DNA of 7,680 bases from a bacterium UBP12_UBA5184 (GTDB taxonomy: Bacteria > Vulcanimicrobiota > Vulcanimicrobiia > Vulcanimicrobiales > Vulcanimicrobiaceae). The DNA lies in NCBI GenBank assembly GCA_002413145.1, contig DHWK01000127.1:22845-30524 (forward strand), written 5' to 3'. The stretch's first letter is position 1. Each line of letters starts with the position of its first letter. The notes below the pieces were generated by a model. The model made no database searches. It saw nothing but the letters and a program-made list of their open reading frames with translations, and had not been told where the DNA came from. Made by a program: the position numbers and the translations under genes. Of the stretch, positions 5,081-7,680 are shown in pieces.

Positions 5081-6436
5081 TCAGTCCGCCTTGCTCGCGA
5101 GCGGCCTGGCGGGATTTCCGGCGACGCGTCCGCCGGCCGGAACGTCCTTGACGACGACGCTGCCGGCGCCGGTCAGCGCGCCGTCGCCGATTTCGAGCGG
5201 GGCGACGAGCGAAGAATTCGTCCCGATGAACGCGTCCTTGCCGATCGTCGTGCGGAGCTTCTCTTTTCCGTCGTAATTACAAGTGATGGCGCCTGCGCCG
5301 ATGTTCGTGCGTTCGCCGACCGTGGCGTCGCCGATGTAAGCCAAGTGCCGGGCGTTCACCCCGGCGCCTAAGTGCGACGATTTCACTTCGACGAAGTCGC
5401 CTATGTGCACGCCGGTATCGAGGACGCTTCCGCCGCGCACGTGCGCCCACGGCCCGACGCGCACGAAATCGCCAAGCGTGCTGTCGACGATGATGCTGTC
5501 ACCGATCACGACGTGCTCGCCGATCTCGGCGGCGACCAGCCGGGTGTTGGGACCGATCTCGCTGTGTGCGCCAATCTTCGAACGGCGCCCGATCGCGGTA
5601 TTGGGCAGAATCGTGACGTCGGCGGCGATCTGGAGATCCGGCTCGAGATAGGTCGTCGCCGGATCGAGGATGGTCACGCCGTTGCTCATATGGTATTCGC
5701 AGATGCGGCGGCCGAGGAGCGCGGCCGCCGTCGCCAGCTCGCTGCGGTCGTTCACGCCGAGGACCGAAATGAAGTTTTCCGCCAGCACCGGAACGACCCG
5801 CTCGCCGTCGCGAACGAGCCGGTCGATCGTGTCGGTAAGGTAATACTCGCCCTGCACGTTGTCGTTTCCGAGTTCGGCGAGGACGCCGCGCAGCTTCGTC
5901 TCGTCGTACGCATAGAGCCCGGCGTTCATCTCGTCGAGGGCGAGTTCGTCCGAGTTCGCGTCGCGCGCTTCGACGATTTTCGAGACGCGGTCGCCCCGCC
6001 GCACGATCCGCCCGAGCGACGACGGCAGCGGAACTTTTGCGGTCACGAGCGCGAGCGCGCCGCTGCGCGCTTCGACGGCGCGCTGGATCAGCGCAACCTC
6101 AACGAGCGGCAGATCGCCGTTGAGGATCAAAAGCGTCCCCGGACGCGACGGCAGTTTTTCGAGCGCAATCTGGACCGCGTGTCCCGTCCCGAGCTGCGGC
6201 TCCTGAATCACGACGTCGACGCTGCCGTGACCCGCATCGGCGCCGATCTCCGGCATCCGTTCCGCGATCTCGGCATTCGCGACGACCAGCAACTCGTCAA
6301 CCCCGGCGTCCCGCAACGCGCGCAGCACGTACCACAGCATCGGCCGGCCGCACAATTCGTGCAATACCTTGGGCCGGGCGCTCTTCATGCGAGTGCCCTT
6401 CCCGGCGGCCAGGACGACGGCGCGAACGCGGCTCAT
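5081..6436 (-). CDS. glmU: Bifunctional GlmU: glucosamine-1-phosphate acetyltransferase / GlcNAc-1-P uridylyltransferase
   Basis: GlmU makes UDP-GlcNAc, the precursor for peptidoglycan, in two steps: acetylation of GlcN-1-P, then uridylyl transfer. The 451-residue product is full length (E. coli 456). The N-terminal pyrophosphorylase domain shows L-A-A-G-K-G-T-R-M-K-S (9-19), R-P-K-V-L-H (21-26), Q-L-G-T-G-H-A (81-87) and the metal Asp in N-G-D-L-P (106-110); G-V-N-D-R (227-231) is the conserved Mg/UTP-site loop. The C-terminal half is a left-handed beta-helix of hexapeptide repeats with R-V-G-P-W-A-H-V-R (326-334), V-E-V-K-S-S (349-354), the likely catalytic His364 in A-R-H-L-A-Y, and N-Y-D-G (387-390). 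The start ATG at 6436 shares ATGA with the gltX stop, giving a 4-bp overlap and probable translational coupling. An in-frame extension to 6676 lies inside gltX and is rejected. All catalytic blocks are intact. Confidence 0.98.
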   Translation of the reverse strand: MSRVRAVVLAAGKGTRMKSARPKVLHELCGRPMLWYVLRALRDAGVDELLVVANAEIAERMPEIGADAGHGSVDVVIQEPQLGTGHAVQIALEKLPSRPGTLLILNGDLPLVEVALIQRAVEARSGALALVTAKVPLPSSLGRIVRRGDRVSKIVEARDANSDELALDEMNAGLYAYDETKLRGVLAELGNDNVQGEYYLTDTIDRLVRDGERVVPVLAENFISVLGVNDRSELATAAALLGRRICEYHMSNGVTILDPATTYLEPDLQIAADVTILPNTAIGRRSKIGAHSEIGPNTRLVAAEIGEHVVIGDSIIVDSTLGDFVRVGPWAHVRGGSVLDTGVHIGDFVEVKSSHLGAGVNARHLAYIGDATVGERTNIGAGAITCNYDGKEKLRTTIGKDAFIGTNSSLVAPLEIGDGALTGAGSVVVKDVPAGGRVAGNPARPLASKAD

Positions 6437-7680
6437 ACGAGCAGCTTCTTCCACGCCGTCTGCTCGGCCGCCGTCGCGCCGCCCAAACGCTCGAGCGCGA
6501 CGCGCAAGCGTTCGCGCACGAGATCGCGGCCCAGGACGACCATCGAGTCGAAGAGCGGCACCGATTGCGCCCGACCGGTGATCGCGACGTAGAAGGGACG
6601 GACGACCTCGCGGAGCTTGTTCCCGAGCAGCTCGGCGAGCGTGCGGAAAACTCCCTCGATCTGCGGGACGTCCCACGTCTCGAGCGTCTCGAGGAGCGCC
6701 GCCGCCAGAACGAATGCCTGCCGGAGCGCCGGCTCGTCGAGTTTTCCGTCGCGCAGTTGCTCGGCCGAGATCTCGAGCCGGCCCGAAAAGAAGAACGCGG
6801 TCAGCGGGCCGAGGTCGGAGAGCCGCTCGATCCGCGACTGCGCGAGCGGCGCGATCCGGCTCAGGTACTCTTCGTTAAAAGCCCAGGCGCGCGCGCGCTC
6901 CTGGAAACCGCGCAGATCCAATTTCTCGCGCAAATAGCGGCCGTTGAGCCAGTCGAGTTTCGCGACGTCGAAGACGGGGCCGCCGACCGAAATTCCCTCG
7001 AGCCTGAAGCGTTCGACCAGCGCCGCAAGATCCATGATCTCGTCGCCGTCGAGCGGCGGGACGGCGAGCAAGCCCAAGAAGTTGACCAGCGCTTCGGGCA
7101 GATAACCCATGCGCTGATAGAAGAGGATACCGGTCGGATTCTTGCGTTTCGAAAGCTTGCTCTTGTCGGCGTTGCGCAACAGCGGAAGGTGCGCCAGCTG
7201 CGGCATCTTCCACCCGAAATACTCGTACAGCAGCGCGTGCTTGGGCGCCGACGAAATCCACTCTTCGCCGCGCATCACGTGCGTGATCTGCATGAGGTGG
7301 TCGTCGACGACGTTGGCCAGATGGTAGGTCGGCCAGCCGTCGGACTTGACCAAGACCTGCATGTCGACCGTGCGCCACTCGAAGACGATCGGGCCGCGCA
7401 GGAGATCGTCGATCGTGACCGAGCCTTCGCGCGGTACCTTCATCCGTACGACGAACGGGACGCCCCGGCCCTCGAGCGCGACGATTTCGCCCTCGGCCAA
7501 ATTCAGGCAATGGCCGTCGTACCCCGGGGGCTTTCCCATTTGGCGCTGCTCGACGCGCACCGCTTCGAGACGCTCGGAGGTGCAGAAACACTTGAAGGCG
7601 TGACCCGCGGCGAGCAGCTCCTTCGCGTAGCGCGCGTAGTACGCAAGGCGTTCGCCTTGCCGGTATGGGCCGTGCGGGCC
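6433..7680 (-). CDS. gltX: Glutamyl-tRNA synthetase, partial (N-terminus outside window)
   Basis: Class I aminoacyl-tRNA synthetase that charges tRNA-Glu. The frame is open to the window edge, so 415 C-terminal residues are seen and about 60, including the HIGH motif, lie beyond 7680. The visible part starts at G-P-Y-R-Q-G-E-R-L, then C-F-C (fragment 31-33) and Y-D-G-H-C (54-58), which look like the zinc-binding element, then D-G-W-P-T-Y-H-L-A-N-V-V-D-D-H, H-V-M-R-G-E-E-W and the KMSKS-type loop K-L-S-K-R (fragment 175-179). An anticodon-binding helical domain follows, ending in W-K-K-L-L-V. A GTG at 7560 is an internal Val, not a start, because homology continues upstream of it. Some lineages use GltX or its paralogue to misacylate tRNA-Gln, which cannot be judged here. 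It overlaps glmU by 4 bp. Confidence 0.97.
   Translation of the reverse strand, partial: GPHGPYRQGERLAYYARYAKELLAAGHAFKCFCTSERLEAVRVEQRQMGKPPGYDGHCLNLAEGEIVALEGRGVPFVVRMKVPREGSVTIDDLLRGPIVFEWRTVDMQVLVKSDGWPTYHLANVVDDHLMQITHVMRGEEWISSAPKHALLYEYFGWKMPQLAHLPLLRNADKSKLSKRKNPTGILFYQRMGYLPEALVNFLGLLAVPPLDGDEIMDLAALVERFRLEGISVGGPVFDVAKLDWLNGRYLREKLDLRGFQERARAWAFNEEYLSRIAPLAQSRIERLSDLGPLTAFFFSGRLEISAEQLRDGKLDEPALRQAFVLAAALLETLETWDVPQIEGVFRTLAELLGNKLREVVRPFYVAITGRAQSVPLFDSMVVLGRDLVRERLRVALERLGGATAAEQTAWKKLLV

Noticed and set aside
5372..6592. 406-codon plus-strand open frame opposite glmU.
   Set aside because: Antisense to an intact, fully recognisable GlmU; the product has no family features.
6437..6676. 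N-terminal extension of GlmU to 6676.
   Set aside because: It lies inside gltX in another frame and reads as Arg-rich nonsense; the conserved GlmU start is ATG 6436.

Overview
The window is dense, GC-rich bacterial chromosome with almost no non-coding DNA. Genes overlap by a few bases or sit within about 50 bp of each other. Codon use looks uniform, and I see no rRNA, tRNA, insertion sequence or CRISPR array. The gene set (flavin-dependent ThyX, bacterial GlmU and GltX, an M48-type membrane protein, a lipoprotein) with high GC suits an uncultured environmental lineage. Candidatus Eremiobacterota or a similar deep-branching terrestrial phylum is my guess, but the sequence does not settle it.

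Layout. On the + strand (1-1920) lie three overlapping genes: the 3' part of a CAP/SCP-domain protein, a degenerate acetylglutamate-kinase-like protein, and a lipoprotein that seems to start at CTG. On the - strand (7680 down to 1917) runs a long co-directional block: gltX (its start lies outside the window), glmU, thyX, a peroxiredoxin, an M48 Ste24-like membrane protein, and tag (3-methyladenine DNA glycosylase I). The two blocks converge tail to tail, and their stop codons share the palindrome CTAG at 1917-1920.

The main finding is the peroxiredoxin (3741-4244, -). An ordinary stop-to-stop reading breaks it in two, but it is one intact 167-codon frame with a strong Shine-Dalgarno. Its single internal UGA (4065-4067) falls exactly on the peroxidatic cysteine, in the motif P-F-A-F-T-P-V-[UGA]-T. 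This is the expected signature of a selenocysteine peroxiredoxin. Possible stem-loops follow the UGA, but none fits the bacterial SECIS model cleanly, and the Sec machinery is not in this window.

Other points of note: the M48 protein has Arg in place of the first His of HExxH (R-E-V-A-H), so it may be catalytically dead. The kinase-like protein lacks the usual phosphate- and substrate-binding motifs. The - strand block mixes translation (gltX), cell-wall precursor synthesis (glmU), dTMP synthesis (thyX), peroxide defence and alkylation repair (tag). It looks like a housekeeping transcription unit with a stress-protection tail.
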